Source of the DNA: Nitrososphaerota archaeon
Lineage (GTDB): Archaea; Thermoproteota; Nitrososphaeria; Nitrososphaerales; UBA183
Length of the DNA: 64,000 bases
NCBI GenBank assembly: GCA_027386095.1
Contig: DAHXUN010000003.1
Coordinates: forward strand, 124,001 to 188,000
Direction of reading: 5' to 3'
Each line of letters opens with the position of its first letter. The first letter of the stretch is position 1. The notes beneath the pieces were generated by a model that was not told where the DNA came from, did no database searches, and saw only the letters and a program-made list of their open reading frames with translations. The position numbers were made by a program, and so were the translations under genes. Below, in pieces: positions 23,888 to 32,728 of the stretch.

Positions 23888-26800
23888 TCACTTCACGGTG
23901 ACCGACTTCGCGAGGTTCCGCGGGTAGTCCGGGTCGTTGCGCCTCGCAACCGCCATGTGGTACGCGAGCAGCTGGAGCGGGATCGCCTCTATCACAGGCG
24001 CGAACTCCGGCTGCACCCTCGGTACGCGTATGAAGTGTTTGTACACCTCGTCCGCCTTGTCCGAAATCCCGATTACGTCCGCCCCCCTCGCACTGAGCTC
24101 TTCCGCGTTGGACAGGGACTCCGCGTGGCTTGGCCCTCTCGGGTTGATCACCACCACTGGGGTCCCCTTCTCGATGAGGGCGAGCGTCCCATGCTTGAGC
24201 TCGCTTGCGGGCATGCCTTCAGCGTGAATGTATGATAGCTCCTTCAGCTTCAACGCCCCCTCGAGGGCCATGGGGCTCACGTACCCCCTGGCTACGAAGT
24301 AGAAGTCTGGCCTGTCCGCGTATCGCCGCGCCAGCTCCCTGACCTGTCCGTCGCACTTCAGGGCATCCTCTATCGCCCTGGGGAGCCCTTCGAGCCCGGC
24401 CGGGCGGCCCTTGCCGAGGACCGCGTCGACCACCAGGTTGGCTACTACGACCTGCGCCGTAAAGCTCTTCGTGGCAGCCACCCCCACCTCAGGGCCGCAG
24501 TTCAGGAGGAGGACCTCGTCGCTCTCCCTGGCGAGGGACGAGCCTGCGGCGTTGACGACCGAGTACACCTGTGCCCCGAGCCTCTTCGCCTCTCTCACCG
24601 CCTCCAACACGTCGGCGGTCTCTCCGCTCTGCGAGAACACGACAAGCACCGACCCCTTCCCAAGAAACTCTTCGTGCTCCTTCAGCTCCCCTGCCACGAC
24701 GGCGTCCGCCCTGACCCTCGCCTCCTTGTTCAGCCGATACTTCATCAGGAGTCCGGCGTGGTACGACGTCCCCGACGCGGCAATGTACAGCGACTTCGCG
24801 CTCCTTATCGCCCTGGCGAACGTCTCCAACTTGTCCGGGCTCTGAGCCGATGCGGAGAGGACGGCCCTCGGCTGTTCGTAGATCTCTTTCAGGGTGAAGT
24901 GGGCGTAGTCGCTCTTCGTGACGTCAGAGAGCTCCCATGCGACCTTGTCAGGGTCCCTCCTGACCCTCCTCCCGTCTCGCCCGACTATCTTGACGTCGTC
25001 CTTCGTGATCTCGACCACCTCGTGGTTGTCCAGGAATATGGTGCGGTCCGTCCGGCCGATGGTCGCGAGGACGTCGCTGGCCAGGAACATCATCCTGTCG
25101 CCCACCCCGACGATCAGGGGGGCGTCCTTGCGCGCCCCCGTCATGACGTCCGGCCTGTCCTGGAACATGGCGACTATGGCGTACTGGCCCTTCAGCTTCT
25201 TGACCGCGGCGGAGGTCGCCTTCAGGGGGTCCCGGGTCCTCTTGTATTCGTCCTCGAGCAGATGCGATATCACCTCGGTGTCCGTCTCGCTTCTGAACTT
25301 GTGCCCCTTCGCGACGAGCCTGTCCTTCAGCGGGAGGTAGTTCTCGATTATCCCGTTATGGACGACCGCCACCAGCTCCCCGCACGAAGCGTGGGGGTGA
25401 GCGTTCCAGTCGGTCACGCCTCCGTGGGTCGCCCAGCGGCTGTTGTGGGTAAAGATGCCATTCGCCAGGAAGTTCTCCGTCCCTTCCACCTGAAGGTCGT
25501 ACACCGTGTCTGTGCCAGACTCGACGGTGGTCACAGACCGTACCCTCTCGAAACACACGTCGCGGCCTCCATAGCCGCGTGGCGAGGTTTCGAGGACCCC
25601 GTCCTCTCCACCGGCCGTGACGAACTCTGTCAGGCCGTCGACGGCCCCCTGGGTCGGATGCTCTTCACGCTGGAGGTAATGATGGACTCCCCTGGCCTCT
25701 GAGATGGTGAGGAGCACCTTCTCGGCGAATGCGACCGGCTTCTCCCCCGCCGATCCCCCGGTCTTGGTCTCCATTTCCATGACCGGCGTCCTCCTCGGCT
25801 TTGGGTCGGCCGAGGACGATAACATGCGGAGGAACCCCGCCACGCCTTCGTCCCAGTTGATCGTGAGGACCTGAGTGTCGTCCCGGTCGTCCCTCCCACT
25901 CCGAACTCCGGAGATGGAAGAATGAACCCCAAAGCGGAGGAGCAGGCCACGGAGGACGGCTGAAGCCGCGCTGTTCTTCATCCGTATCGCTACCTGCCTC
26001 TCCAGGGCGTCAGCCGACCCTCCGGCGTCAAAGAGCCCTCGGATGAAGCCTGCAACCTCTTCGTCGGGGAGTCGCCCTAACTCGGTCAGGAACCTAGCAG
26101 ACGGAAAATCGAACACCGCGCGCAGCCATCTGCTCAGCGGTACGCTGTCGACCGTCAGTTCATAGGCGTCCGCATCTCTCAGCTTCACGACCCGTCCCTT
26201 GAGCGAAAACAGTCTGGTGGAGAGGCGTTGGTAGCTCCGCAGCAGCTCCCCGTCCCTCTCGCATATCCTGATCCCCTTAGGGTGAACATGGCCCCTGCCG
26301 AACAGGTAGCCCGCCAGTTGCATCAGAGGGGGAGACGTCCGGATAGGGAAGCGAACGTGGTCCGAGCGGGTGCGAGAGACGGGGGCGAGCCCCGGGACAG
26401 CACGTATCTTCCAACGGCAGGTCAATCTGCGGGCTACGTCTTCTCTTATGGCCCTGTCCCCCCTGACCAGGTGGGCCATGTAAGACGTGCTGGTCCCATA
26501 TCTACTGGCCGCTTCGGCGGTGCTCATCCCAGTAGCCTTGATCGAAGCCCTGAGCGCGGCCGTCCACTCCCTGCTCGGTCTGAAGTATCTCTTCGCCTGG
26601 GTGCCGGTCAACGTCCGCGACTTCCCTTGGATCATAATCCTCCTTGGGAGAATCAGAAGGTCTCCTTCTAGCAGTTCTGAAGCGGGTGTCTGGAGGACGA
26701 GCCCGTCTCTCATGACGATCATCCTGTGGGTCTCGGTGCAGATCAGCTCGGAGGAGCCTGTGGTCACTCTCAGGAGACGGGGGGGCGCGGGGTGAGAAGA

Positions 26801-27145
26801 CTTGGTCGCCTTCCTGGCAACGACTCTGAGCGTCGCCGTGTCGAGTGAGACGACCTCCTCTTCGTTGTCCATGTCAGCTATCCTCTTGAGCCGCCCGTCA
26901 GCGAGTTGCACGCAGGTGTCCGGATGGAGGCAATGAGCCATGCCAGTGCGCCCGGGCATCTCAGCGAACCTGAGTTTTTCGGCGAGCTCTGCCACCTTCC
27001 CTACCCCCTTTCTGACCTCCAGTCCGCCTTCGTTGATGGTGGCCATGCCGGCGGAGTCGTAGCCGCGGTATTCGACGCGCCTGAGCCCCTCCAAGAGGAG
27101 CCCCGCCACAGGCTCTTCAGCGACGCACCCGATGATGCCGCACAA
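23888..27145 (-). CDS. glmS: Glutamine-fructose-6-phosphate aminotransferase (GlmS) precursor with intein
   Basis: Makes glucosamine-6-phosphate for amino sugars. 1085 residues encoded, 588 after removal of a 497-residue intein. The TTG at 27145 is chosen because it puts Cys next to the initiator (MCGIIGCV), the N-terminal nucleophile required for glutamine hydrolysis; the longer frame from 27205 would bury it. Host motifs: YRGYDSAGMA, RWATHGGVTDWNAHPH, then two SIS sugar-isomerase domains (IAASGTSYHAGLL, VVFSQSGETADVLEA) and a C-terminal LAKSVTV. The intein splits the glutaminase motif between GMAH and SRWATHGG. The gene ends 57 bp before the DHS gene on the same strand. Confidence 0.94.
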   Translation of the reverse strand: MCGIIGCVAEEPVAGLLLEGLRRVEYRGYDSAGMATINEGGLEVRKGVGKVAELAEKLRFAEMPGRTGMAHCLHPDTCVQLADGRLKRIADMDNEEEVVSLDTATLRVVARKATKSSHPAPPRLLRVTTGSSELICTETHRMIVMRDGLVLQTPASELLEGDLLILPRRIMIQGKSRTLTGTQAKRYFRPSREWTAALRASIKATGMSTAEAASRYGTSTSYMAHLVRGDRAIREDVARRLTCRWKIRAVPGLAPVSRTRSDHVRFPIRTSPPLMQLAGYLFGRGHVHPKGIRICERDGELLRSYQRLSTRLFSLKGRVVKLRDADAYELTVDSVPLSRWLRAVFDFPSARFLTELGRLPDEEVAGFIRGLFDAGGSADALERQVAIRMKNSAASAVLRGLLLRFGVHSSISGVRSGRDDRDDTQVLTINWDEGVAGFLRMLSSSADPKPRRTPVMEMETKTGGSAGEKPVAFAEKVLLTISEARGVHHYLQREEHPTQGAVDGLTEFVTAGGEDGVLETSPRGYGGRDVCFERVRSVTTVESGTDTVYDLQVEGTENFLANGIFTHNSRWATHGGVTDWNAHPHASCGELVAVVHNGIIENYLPLKDRLVAKGHKFRSETDTEVISHLLEDEYKRTRDPLKATSAAVKKLKGQYAIVAMFQDRPDVMTGARKDAPLIVGVGDRMMFLASDVLATIGRTDRTIFLDNHEVVEITKDDVKIVGRDGRRVRRDPDKVAWELSDVTKSDYAHFTLKEIYEQPRAVLSASAQSPDKLETFARAIRSAKSLYIAASGTSYHAGLLMKYRLNKEARVRADAVVAGELKEHEEFLGKGSVLVVFSQSGETADVLEAVREAKRLGAQVYSVVNAAGSSLARESDEVLLLNCGPEVGVAATKSFTAQVVVANLVVDAVLGKGRPAGLEGLPRAIEDALKCDGQVRELARRYADRPDFYFVARGYVSPMALEGALKLKELSYIHAEGMPASELKHGTLALIEKGTPVVVINPRGPSHAESLSNAEELSARGADVIGISDKADEVYKHFIRVPRVQPEFAPVIEAIPLQLLAYHMAVARRNDPDYPRNLAKSVTVK
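25442..26932 (-). other. GlmS intein (497 aa) with decayed LAGLIDADG endonuclease
   Basis: Begins with Cys (CLHPDTCVQLADG) and ends ENFLANGIFTHN before Ser+1 of the host, so all splicing residues are intact. The block B region contains a THR-like segment (ICTETHRMIV). The central part carries an HTH-like segment (MSTAEAASRYGTSTSYM) and two LAGLIDADG-like helices: LAGYLFGRGH, with Arg in place of the catalytic Asp, and VAGFIRGLFDAGG, with Gly in place of the second Asp. Splicing should work but DNA cleavage probably does not. GC is close to that of the host gene. Confidence 0.9.
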
Positions 27146-27266
27146 CGTGAAGAGGTGCGCCGTCGCCGCTTTAAACCCCGCAAAACATTTCACTGTGGCA
27201 TCCAAAACCTGCGATGCACGGTCCCTCTCTGGGCAGCAGCGGAGGTTGCGTCACCATGCAAAACTG

Positions 27267-27273
27267 TTTATGT
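27267..27273 (+). promoter_or_regulatory. TATA box of the HTH/S-layer-like gene
   Basis: TTTATGT, 30 bp before the ATG at 27297, suggests a nearly leaderless transcript. Confidence 0.55.
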
Positions 27274-27296
27274 AGGGTGCCCCGCCCCTCACAGCC

Positions 27297-28247
27297 ATGC
27301 CGCAGGAGAAGATACTCTACGACCCCAAGGGGGACACCCGCCTCGCCAAGAGGGTCCTCGTCTCTGACAGGCCGGACAGGTTCAAGCCGGCCTCGGGCAA
27401 GGTCGGTCAGCAGCTCCTGGCGCTGCTCGCCTCCGGTCCCATGTATCCCGCCGAGATGGCCAGGTCCCTGGGGGCGCACCATCAGACCATCTACTACCAC
27501 ATCGCCCGCCTGGAGAGGGCAGGCCTGGTCGCACCGGTCAGGAGCGAACAGATCAGGGGGGGCCAGGCGAAGCTCTATGCCCTCGCGTCAGACGGCTACG
27601 CGGTCGAGTTCCCAGTGAAGGGCGAGCCGCTCCCCACGCTGCGGTCTTCGGGCCGCTCCGCCGCCCTCGGCAGGTTCTTCGACGAGTTCCTCCGCGACGG
27701 GGAGTTCGACGGCTGGATAGTGGTCGGGTCTCCGCTCCAGCATGGGTCTGCAGGCACCCAGGCCCGGGACGGTCATTATGCCGTTCAGCTGGGGTTCGCC
27801 CTCGGGCAGTTCGTAGACCTCCCAGAGAGGTTCCCTGTGAAGCTCGACACAGACCTCAGGGCGGAGAAGCTGACCGCTTCGAACCTCATAGTCGTCGGGG
27901 GGCCGAGGAACAACGTCATAGCTGAGGCGCTCAACCCTCACCTCCCGCTAAAGTTCAGCCAGGGGGGCTTCTGGAGCGCTATAGTGGACGACGTGGGGGA
28001 CCCGCACGGCTCAGAGCTGGACTGCCTCGTCGAGAAGATACAGAACCCGTGGGACCGCTCGAAGACGTGCGTGGTCATAGCAGGGCTGACTGGGGGAGGG
28101 ACGAAGGCAGGCGTGATCGGCGTCTGCAATCAAGCCGAGACCCTCTTCGCGAAGTACAGGTCAGGCCCCTTGGCAGCGCTGCTGCGCGGGACAGACAAGG
28201 ACGGGGACGGGAAGGTCGACTCCGCCGAAGTGCTGAAACTGCTCTGA
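27297..28247 (+). CDS. ArsR-type winged-helix protein with S-layer-like domain and C-terminal EF-hand
   Basis: 316 residues in three parts. Residues about 38-105 form a winged helix (LLALLASGPMYPAEMARSLG, TIYYHIARLERAGLV), so DNA binding is likely. Residues about 125-285 contain LIVVGGPRNNVIAEALNP, the pattern seen in archaeal S-layer-related domains with a VVGGP loop. The C-terminus DKDGDGKVDSAEVLKLL is a canonical calcium-binding EF-hand/dockerin-type loop. There is no signal peptide or transmembrane helix, so the protein should be cytoplasmic. It may sense calcium or an envelope-related ligand. Domain naming for the middle part is inference. Transcribed alone; convergent with rps11, three bases apart. 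Confidence 0.6.
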   Translation: MPQEKILYDPKGDTRLAKRVLVSDRPDRFKPASGKVGQQLLALLASGPMYPAEMARSLGAHHQTIYYHIARLERAGLVAPVRSEQIRGGQAKLYALASDGYAVEFPVKGEPLPTLRSSGRSAALGRFFDEFLRDGEFDGWIVVGSPLQHGSAGTQARDGHYAVQLGFALGQFVDLPERFPVKLDTDLRAEKLTASNLIVVGGPRNNVIAEALNPHLPLKFSQGGFWSAIVDDVGDPHGSELDCLVEKIQNPWDRSKTCVVIAGLTGGGTKAGVIGVCNQAETLFAKYRSGPLAALLRGTDKDGDGKVDSAEVLKLL

Positions 28248-28250
28248 GGA

Positions 28251-28664
28251 TTAGGCCCTTCTTCCTCTGCGTCCGCCCTTCTTCCTAGTAGTGTCGTGAG
28301 GGATGGGCGTGGCGTCCTCGATCCGGCCTATCCTGAAGCCGGCCCTGGCGATGGCCCTGATGGCCGCCTGCGCCCCCGGCCCTGGCGTCCTGGGTCCTGT
28401 CCCGCCCACGGCCCTGACCTTGATGTGGACCGCGGTTATCCCCTTGCCTTTGGCGACCTCGGAGGCCGCCGACGCGCTCCTCATGGCGGCATAAGGCGAA
28501 GATTCGAACCTGTCCGCCTTCACGTGCCTCCCTCCGGATGAGAAGGCGATGGTCTCAGCCCCGGTCAGGTCAGTGATGTGGACGATGGTGTTGTTGTACG
28601 ACGAGTAGATGTGGCAGACGCCCCAGCGGTCGGCGAGGACTTCTTCTTCTGACATTTCTCTCAC
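28251..28664 (-). CDS. rps11: Small ribosomal subunit protein S11 (uS11)
   Basis: 30S platform protein. 137 residues; [33 protein letters not shown] and the C-terminal [21 protein letters not shown] followed by [18 protein letters not shown] are all diagnostic. The start overlaps the rps4 stop by four bases. Confidence 0.96.
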   Translation of the reverse strand: MREMSEEEVLADRWGVCHIYSSYNNTIVHITDLTGAETIAFSSGGRHVKADRFESSPYAAMRSASAASEVAKGKGITAVHIKVRAVGGTGPRTPGPGAQAAIRAIARAGFRIGRIEDATPIPHDTTRKKGGRRGRRA

Positions 28665-29203
28665 TGCGCCTGAGCCGGCTGCTCTGCGGGCGCCTCTGCC
28701 CGCTCCGCTCCCGCCGCCTCAACCTTGCCTGTCCCACCGGCCAGCACCACAGCCTCCTGCTCGGACGCAGGTACCTCGTACCCCGGGATCGTGATCACCC
28801 TCCCGCCAACCGTGACATGGCCATGGACGATCAGCTGCCTCGAATGCAGCGGGGAGAGAGCCATCCCCTTCTTGAAGACCATGGTCTGAAGCCTCCTGGA
28901 GAGCACGTCCTCCACCGTGAGGCTGAGTATGTCGTCAAGGGTGGCAGCCTCCCCGACGAGACCCCTCCTCCTAAGGCTGTCCAGCAGCTTCTTCTCCTCA
29001 CGTTCCCTCACCACCTGGGTGGCCGCCAGCAGCGTCCTCGCCTGCTTCCTGACGCCGCTGAGCTGCGTCTGTGCCTTCCAGAGTTCGCGCTTGTTCCTCA
29101 GCCCGAACGTCCCTAGGAGGTACAACTCCTGGGCCAGCTGGTCGGTCCTCCAGGGGCTCCTCGGCCTGTTGTACTGCTTCCTGGACTTCTTAGGGTCTCC
29201 CAA
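28661..29203 (-). CDS. rps4: Small ribosomal subunit protein S4 (uS4)
   Basis: Nucleates 30S assembly. 180 residues; [18 protein letters not shown] start and the S4 RNA-binding domain ([36 protein letters not shown]). The last 35 residues are an Ala/Glu/Pro-rich tail ([19 protein letters not shown]), longer than usual. The order S13-S4-S11 is the conserved archaeal one. Confidence 0.95.
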   Translation of the reverse strand: MGDPKKSRKQYNRPRSPWRTDQLAQELYLLGTFGLRNKRELWKAQTQLSGVRKQARTLLAATQVVREREEKKLLDSLRRRGLVGEAATLDDILSLTVEDVLSRRLQTMVFKKGMALSPLHSRQLIVHGHVTVGGRVITIPGYEVPASEQEAVVLAGGTGKVEAAGAERAEAPAEQPAQAQ

Positions 29204-29206
29204 ACT

Positions 29207-29701
29207 CTACTCCTCCTTCTTCGCTGAGGCTTCCTTCGCCGCCGCCACCAGGGTCGCCTTCCTCACGCCTACGGTCCTCCCCTTCCTCCCCGTCGTCCTG
29301 GTCCTTTGGCCCCTCACCTTCAGTCCGAGGCTGTGCCTCACCCCCTTCCAGCTCCGGATGTTCTTCTCGTCCTCGACGTCGCTCTTCTGTATGAAGTCGA
29401 GGTCTGAACCGAGGAGCTGTTTTGCTTCCCCTGTATCGGGGTCGTTCCTTCGGTTGTAGTACCATTCTGGCAGAGCAGACTTCGTCGTGCTCTGTATCGC
29501 CTGCTCGATCTGGGCGACCTGCTCTTCGGTGAGCGTCCCCAGGCGGACTCTCGGGTCTAGGCTGAGTTTCTTGGTGATCACGTTGGCGAAGTTGTATCCG
29601 ACACCTCTCAGGTCGGCCAGCGCGACGATCAGCTTCTTCTGTCCCGCCAGGTCCCGTCCGGAGATCCTGACCAGGTGCCTGAACTCAGAGGCCTCGGACA
29701 T
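29207..29701 (-). CDS. rps13: Small ribosomal subunit protein S13 (uS13)
   Basis: Contacts the P-site tRNA and 50S bridge. 164 residues; FRHLVRISGRDLAGQKKLIVALADLRGVG, then the basic C-terminal SLGLKVRGQRTRTTGRKGRTVG. TATATC on the minus strand at about 29728-29735 lies 27 bp before the start, so this cluster (rps13-rps4-rps11) has its own promoter. Confidence 0.95.
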   Translation of the reverse strand: MSEASEFRHLVRISGRDLAGQKKLIVALADLRGVGYNFANVITKKLSLDPRVRLGTLTEEQVAQIEQAIQSTTKSALPEWYYNRRNDPDTGEAKQLLGSDLDFIQKSDVEDEKNIRSWKGVRHSLGLKVRGQRTRTTGRKGRTVGVRKATLVAAAKEASAKKEE

Positions 29702-29873
29702 TTTTCCGACCTTGCCCTTCGCCGTTCCGATATAAGGTTTCGACTGCAGCGCGCCAACTTTCGCATCCGCGTCCGGCGGCGCCTCCTAGACAGCCTGAGG
29801 GCGTCCCAGTCCCAGGGCACCAGGCGGCCGGCCCCCTCTCAGGCCTCGCAGGGGGACCGCGACGTCCCCGCTA

Positions 29874-29882
29874 ACTTTTTAA
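29874..29882 (+). promoter_or_regulatory. TATA box of the rpoD operon
   Basis: CTTTTTAAC in the 240-bp divergent gap between rps13 and rpoD, about 65 bp before the rpoD start. A separate TATA for the opposite strand is at 29728-29735. No gene is seen in the gap. Confidence 0.5.
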
Positions 29883-29943
29883 CCGGAACAAATTCCCGAG
29901 CTCGAAACGCGACGTCTCATGGGAACCAGTTTCGAGCCAGCAG

Positions 29944-30588
29944 GTGGAGCGGTTGGTTGAGGTAAAGGCGCTTGAAGACAGAGGGAACACTGTCTCAATA
30001 CAGCTCGGAGGGATAGACCGGTCTTACGCCAACGCGATACGGCGGTTCTGCATCTCTGAAGTGCCATCGATGGCGATAGACGACGTAGTATTCCTTGAGA
30101 ACTCTTCTGTGCTATACGACGAGATACTCGCACACAGGCTCGGCATGGTCCCGATAAGGACCGACCTCGAGAAGTACAACCTCCCTGAAGAGTGCGACTG
30201 CGGCAACCCGCTCGGGTGCCACAAATGCAGGGTGCTCTTCGTCTTGGACGCGAAGGGAAAGGACAAGGTCTCGACTGTGACCTCGGGGGACCTCGTCTCG
30301 GAAGACAGGGACGTGAGGCCGGTCAGCGAATCCATCCCTGTCGTCAAACTGGCGGCGGGCCAGTCGGTGAAGCTCGAAGCCTACGCCAGGCTAGGTCGCG
30401 GAAAGGAGCACGCGAAGTGGCAGCCCTGCACCGTTGCCACGCTGACGGACGGCAAGGGTGAGGGGACCTTCATACTCACCGTGGAGTCCGCGGGGGGGCT
30501 CCCTGCGAAGCAGATAGTGCTGAAGGCCATCCAGCTCCTCGAGAAGAAGCTGAACGACATCCAGGTCGCGGTGGGCGGGGCAAAGTGA
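29944..30588 (+). CDS. rpoD: DNA-directed RNA polymerase subunit D (Rpo3)
   Basis: Assembly-platform subunit of RNA polymerase, homologous to the bacterial alpha N-terminal domain and Rpb3. 214 residues; SYANAIRRFCISEVPSMAIDDVVFLENSSVLYDEILAHRLGMVPI is the conserved dimerisation domain. The length is too short for a full ferredoxin-like insert; only a few cysteines (CDCGNPLGCHKC) occur in that place. GTG at 29944. First gene of RpoD-L18e-L13-S9-RpoN-S2. Confidence 0.94.
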   Translation: MERLVEVKALEDRGNTVSIQLGGIDRSYANAIRRFCISEVPSMAIDDVVFLENSSVLYDEILAHRLGMVPIRTDLEKYNLPEECDCGNPLGCHKCRVLFVLDAKGKDKVSTVTSGDLVSEDRDVRPVSESIPVVKLAAGQSVKLEAYARLGRGKEHAKWQPCTVATLTDGKGEGTFILTVESAGGLPAKQIVLKAIQLLEKKLNDIQVAVGGAK

Positions 30589-30938
30589 CTGCGTCCAATC
30601 CTGTCCTCAGGCGGACCGTGGTGATGCTGGAGAAGACAGGGAGGAAGCAGAAGGCGCGCATCTGGAGCGACGCCTCCAAATTGCTCTCTGCCCCCGCTGG
30701 GACCAGGGTGGAGGTGAACCTCGGGCGGATATCCAATGTCGCAGGGGACGCCGGGGCCGTGTTCGTCCCGGGGAAGGTGCTTGGGACCGGGGCAGCGGGT
30801 AAGAAGCTGGTCGTTGGCGCCTTTTCGTTTTCAGCCTCCGCCAGGTCAAAGATAGAAGCGACCGGCGGCGCGGCGCTATCGGTGGAGGATTTCCTGAAGA
30901 GGTATCCGAAAGGGAGCGGAGTCAAGCTTGTCCGGTGA
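30585..30938 (+). CDS. rpl18e: Large ribosomal subunit protein L18e (eL18)
   Basis: Archaeal/eukaryotic 50S protein with the L15 fold. 117 residues; SNPVLRRTVVMLEKTGRK, VNLGRISNVAG and VFVPGKVLGTGAAGKKLVVGAFSFS are typical. The GTG overlaps the rpoD stop by four bases. Confidence 0.93.
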   Translation: MTASNPVLRRTVVMLEKTGRKQKARIWSDASKLLSAPAGTRVEVNLGRISNVAGDAGAVFVPGKVLGTGAAGKKLVVGAFSFSASARSKIEATGGAALSVEDFLKRYPKGSGVKLVR

Positions 30939-31368
30939 GGAGTCAGTGTACATCGACGCGACGAACCAGATAGCTGGGCGTCTCTCTTCCAAGGTCGCGA
31001 AGCTCCTCCTGTCGGGGAAGAGGGTGACTGTGGTGAACGCTGAGAAGTCTCTCGTCTCCGGGTCGAGGACCTCCGTCGTGAACCAGTGGAAGGAGAGGCT
31101 CGAGCTGGCGAGCAGGGTCAACCCGATCTACGGGCCCATACACCCCAGGCGGCCCGACAACATCCTCCGCAGGATGGTCAGGGGGATGGTCCCACGAAAG
31201 AAGCCCAAGGGGGCGATGGCGATGAAGCGCCTCAGGGTGTACATCGGGGTCCCGGAGGGGGTCGACGAAGCGAAGCTGAAGAAGTTCGATGAGACCGCCG
31301 CTACGCGGCCTATCCCCGTGTACGTGACCATGGGGGACCTCTCGAAGAGCCTGGGGTGGAATGAGTAG
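30928..31368 (+). CDS. rpl13: Large ribosomal subunit protein L13 (uL13)
   Basis: Early 50S assembly protein. 146 residues; YIDATNQIAGRLSSKVAKLLL, PRRPDNILRRMVRGMVPRKK and MKRLRVYIGVP are family signatures. The TTG start lies 11 bases inside rpl18e, and the end overlaps rps9. Confidence 0.94.
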   Translation: MSGEESVYIDATNQIAGRLSSKVAKLLLSGKRVTVVNAEKSLVSGSRTSVVNQWKERLELASRVNPIYGPIHPRRPDNILRRMVRGMVPRKKPKGAMAMKRLRVYIGVPEGVDEAKLKKFDETAATRPIPVYVTMGDLSKSLGWNE

Positions 31369-31798
31369 GATGCCGGCCCCTTCTAAGGCACAGGTGAAGA
31401 AGCCGCCGAAGCTCTACTCGGGAGCGAGGAAGACAGCAAGGGCAACCGCCGCCATCTCTCCGGGAGCGGGTTGCATCAGGGTCAACGGGACCCCGGTCGA
31501 GCTATGGGAGCCCGAGCCGGCGAGGCTCCACCTGCTGGAGCCGGTCTACGTGGTCGGGGAGCTGAGGGAAAAGTTCGACCTCGACGTCAGCGTCGCCGGA
31601 GGGGGGTTCATGGGGCAGGCGGACGCCGCCGCCATGGCCATCGCACGGGCTTACGTCGACCAGGTCAGGGGGGGCGAAATCAGGGAGAGGCTGAATGCAT
31701 ACAATAAATACCTGCTTTCGGGCGACCCAAGACAAGCTGAACCCAAGAAATTCGGAGGCCCGGGGGCGCGCAGGAAGAGGCAGAAATCTTACAGGTGA
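31361..31798 (+). CDS. rps9: Small ribosomal subunit protein S9 (uS9)
   Basis: Its C-terminal tail reaches the P-site tRNA. 145 residues; YSGARKTARATAAISPGAG, VSVAGGGFMGQADAAAMAIARA and the basic end GGPGARRKRQKSYR are conserved. ATG at 31361, with a second ATG at 31370 as the alternative. Confidence 0.95.
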   Translation: MSRMPAPSKAQVKKPPKLYSGARKTARATAAISPGAGCIRVNGTPVELWEPEPARLHLLEPVYVVGELREKFDLDVSVAGGGFMGQADAAAMAIARAYVDQVRGGEIRERLNAYNKYLLSGDPRQAEPKKFGGPGARRKRQKSYR

Positions 31799-31804
31799 TC
31801 TGCT

Positions 31805-32014
31805 ATGATGATACCTATACGCTGCTTCACCTGCGGTAACCTCATCGGGGACAAGTTCGCCCCGTTCCAGGCCAGAGTGAAGGGGGGCGAAGACCCCGGC
31901 AAGGTGCTGGACGACCTCGGCCTGAAGAGGTACTGCTGCAGGCGCATGCTAATCTCCTCGGTGGATGTCATCGACCAGGTCCTCCCGTTCTACAGCAGGA
32001 AGTCAGAGCCGTAG
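31805..32014 (+). CDS. rpoN: DNA-directed RNA polymerase subunit N (Rpo10)
   Basis: Small zinc-binding polymerase subunit, Rpb10 homologue. 69 residues; [17 protein letters not shown] and [14 protein letters not shown] contain the CxxC ... CC zinc ligands. It follows rps9 by 6 bp, as in other archaea. Confidence 0.96.
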   Translation: MMIPIRCFTCGNLIGDKFAPFQARVKGGEDPGKVLDDLGLKRYCCRRMLISSVDVIDQVLPFYSRKSEP

Positions 32015-32029
32015 GTCTGGCGCTTGGCA

Positions 32030-32719
32030 ATGTCTGACTTCGACGACGACGCGGGCTCAGCCGACAAGATGGTGGCCCCGGGCTTTTCTGAGAAGGCCCT
32101 CCTCGCCACCGGCATCAGGATCGGGACCCCCGTCAGGACGAAGACCATGGAGCCTTTCACGGCGCGGCCAAGGCCGGACGGCCTCCACATGATAGACTAC
32201 CCCAAGACACTGCAGCGCATCGACATCGCTGGCAAGTTCATAGCGGCCACCGGGGCGAAGAACACCGTGGTGTACACCAGCCGGGAGCACGGCGCCGTCG
32301 CGGTGGAGAAGTTCTGCGAGCTCACCGGGGCGATGCCAAGGATAGGCAGGTTCATGCCAGGCACATTCACCAACCCCCTATATCCGGGCCACCTGGACGC
32401 CGAACTGGTGGTCGTGGCGGACCCGATGTCAGACACGCAGGCGATGGTGGAGGCAGCGAAGCTCGGGGTCCCCGTGATCGCAGTCTGCGACACGGACAAC
32501 ATCACAGACGACGTGGATCTGGTCATCCCTGGGAACAACAGGGGGCGCAAGTCGATAGCCGCCATATTCTGGCTCCTGGCAAGGGCGACCCTCGTTCACT
32601 CGAAGGCGCTCGCCGAAGACCAGCCCATGAAGTACGGCATCGAAGACTTCGAGACCAAGGTGGAGGAAGAGCCGCGCCCCGAGCTCTCCGAAGAGAGGGA
32701 GTCCGAAAGGCGCGAATAG
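32030..32719 (+). CDS. rps2: Small ribosomal subunit protein S2 (uS2)
   Basis: 30S back-of-platform protein. 229 residues; GTPVRTKTMEPF, IAGKFIAATGAKNTVVYTSRE, PGTFTNPLYPGHLDAELVVVADP and the RKSIAAIFWLLAR segment match archaeal S2. ATG at 32030 preferred over the TTG at 32024. The C-terminal 25 residues are acidic (EEEPRPELSEERESERRE). Confidence 0.94.
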   Translation: MSDFDDDAGSADKMVAPGFSEKALLATGIRIGTPVRTKTMEPFTARPRPDGLHMIDYPKTLQRIDIAGKFIAATGAKNTVVYTSREHGAVAVEKFCELTGAMPRIGRFMPGTFTNPLYPGHLDAELVVVADPMSDTQAMVEAAKLGVPVIAVCDTDNITDDVDLVIPGNNRGRKSIAAIFWLLARATLVHSKALAEDQPMKYGIEDFETKVEEEPRPELSEERESERRE

Positions 32720-32728
32720 GCCCAGGTA

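Noticed and set aside
24674..25702. 342-codon plus-strand frame across glmS and its intein
   Set aside because: Antisense shadow; glmS and intein motifs on the other strand are clear.
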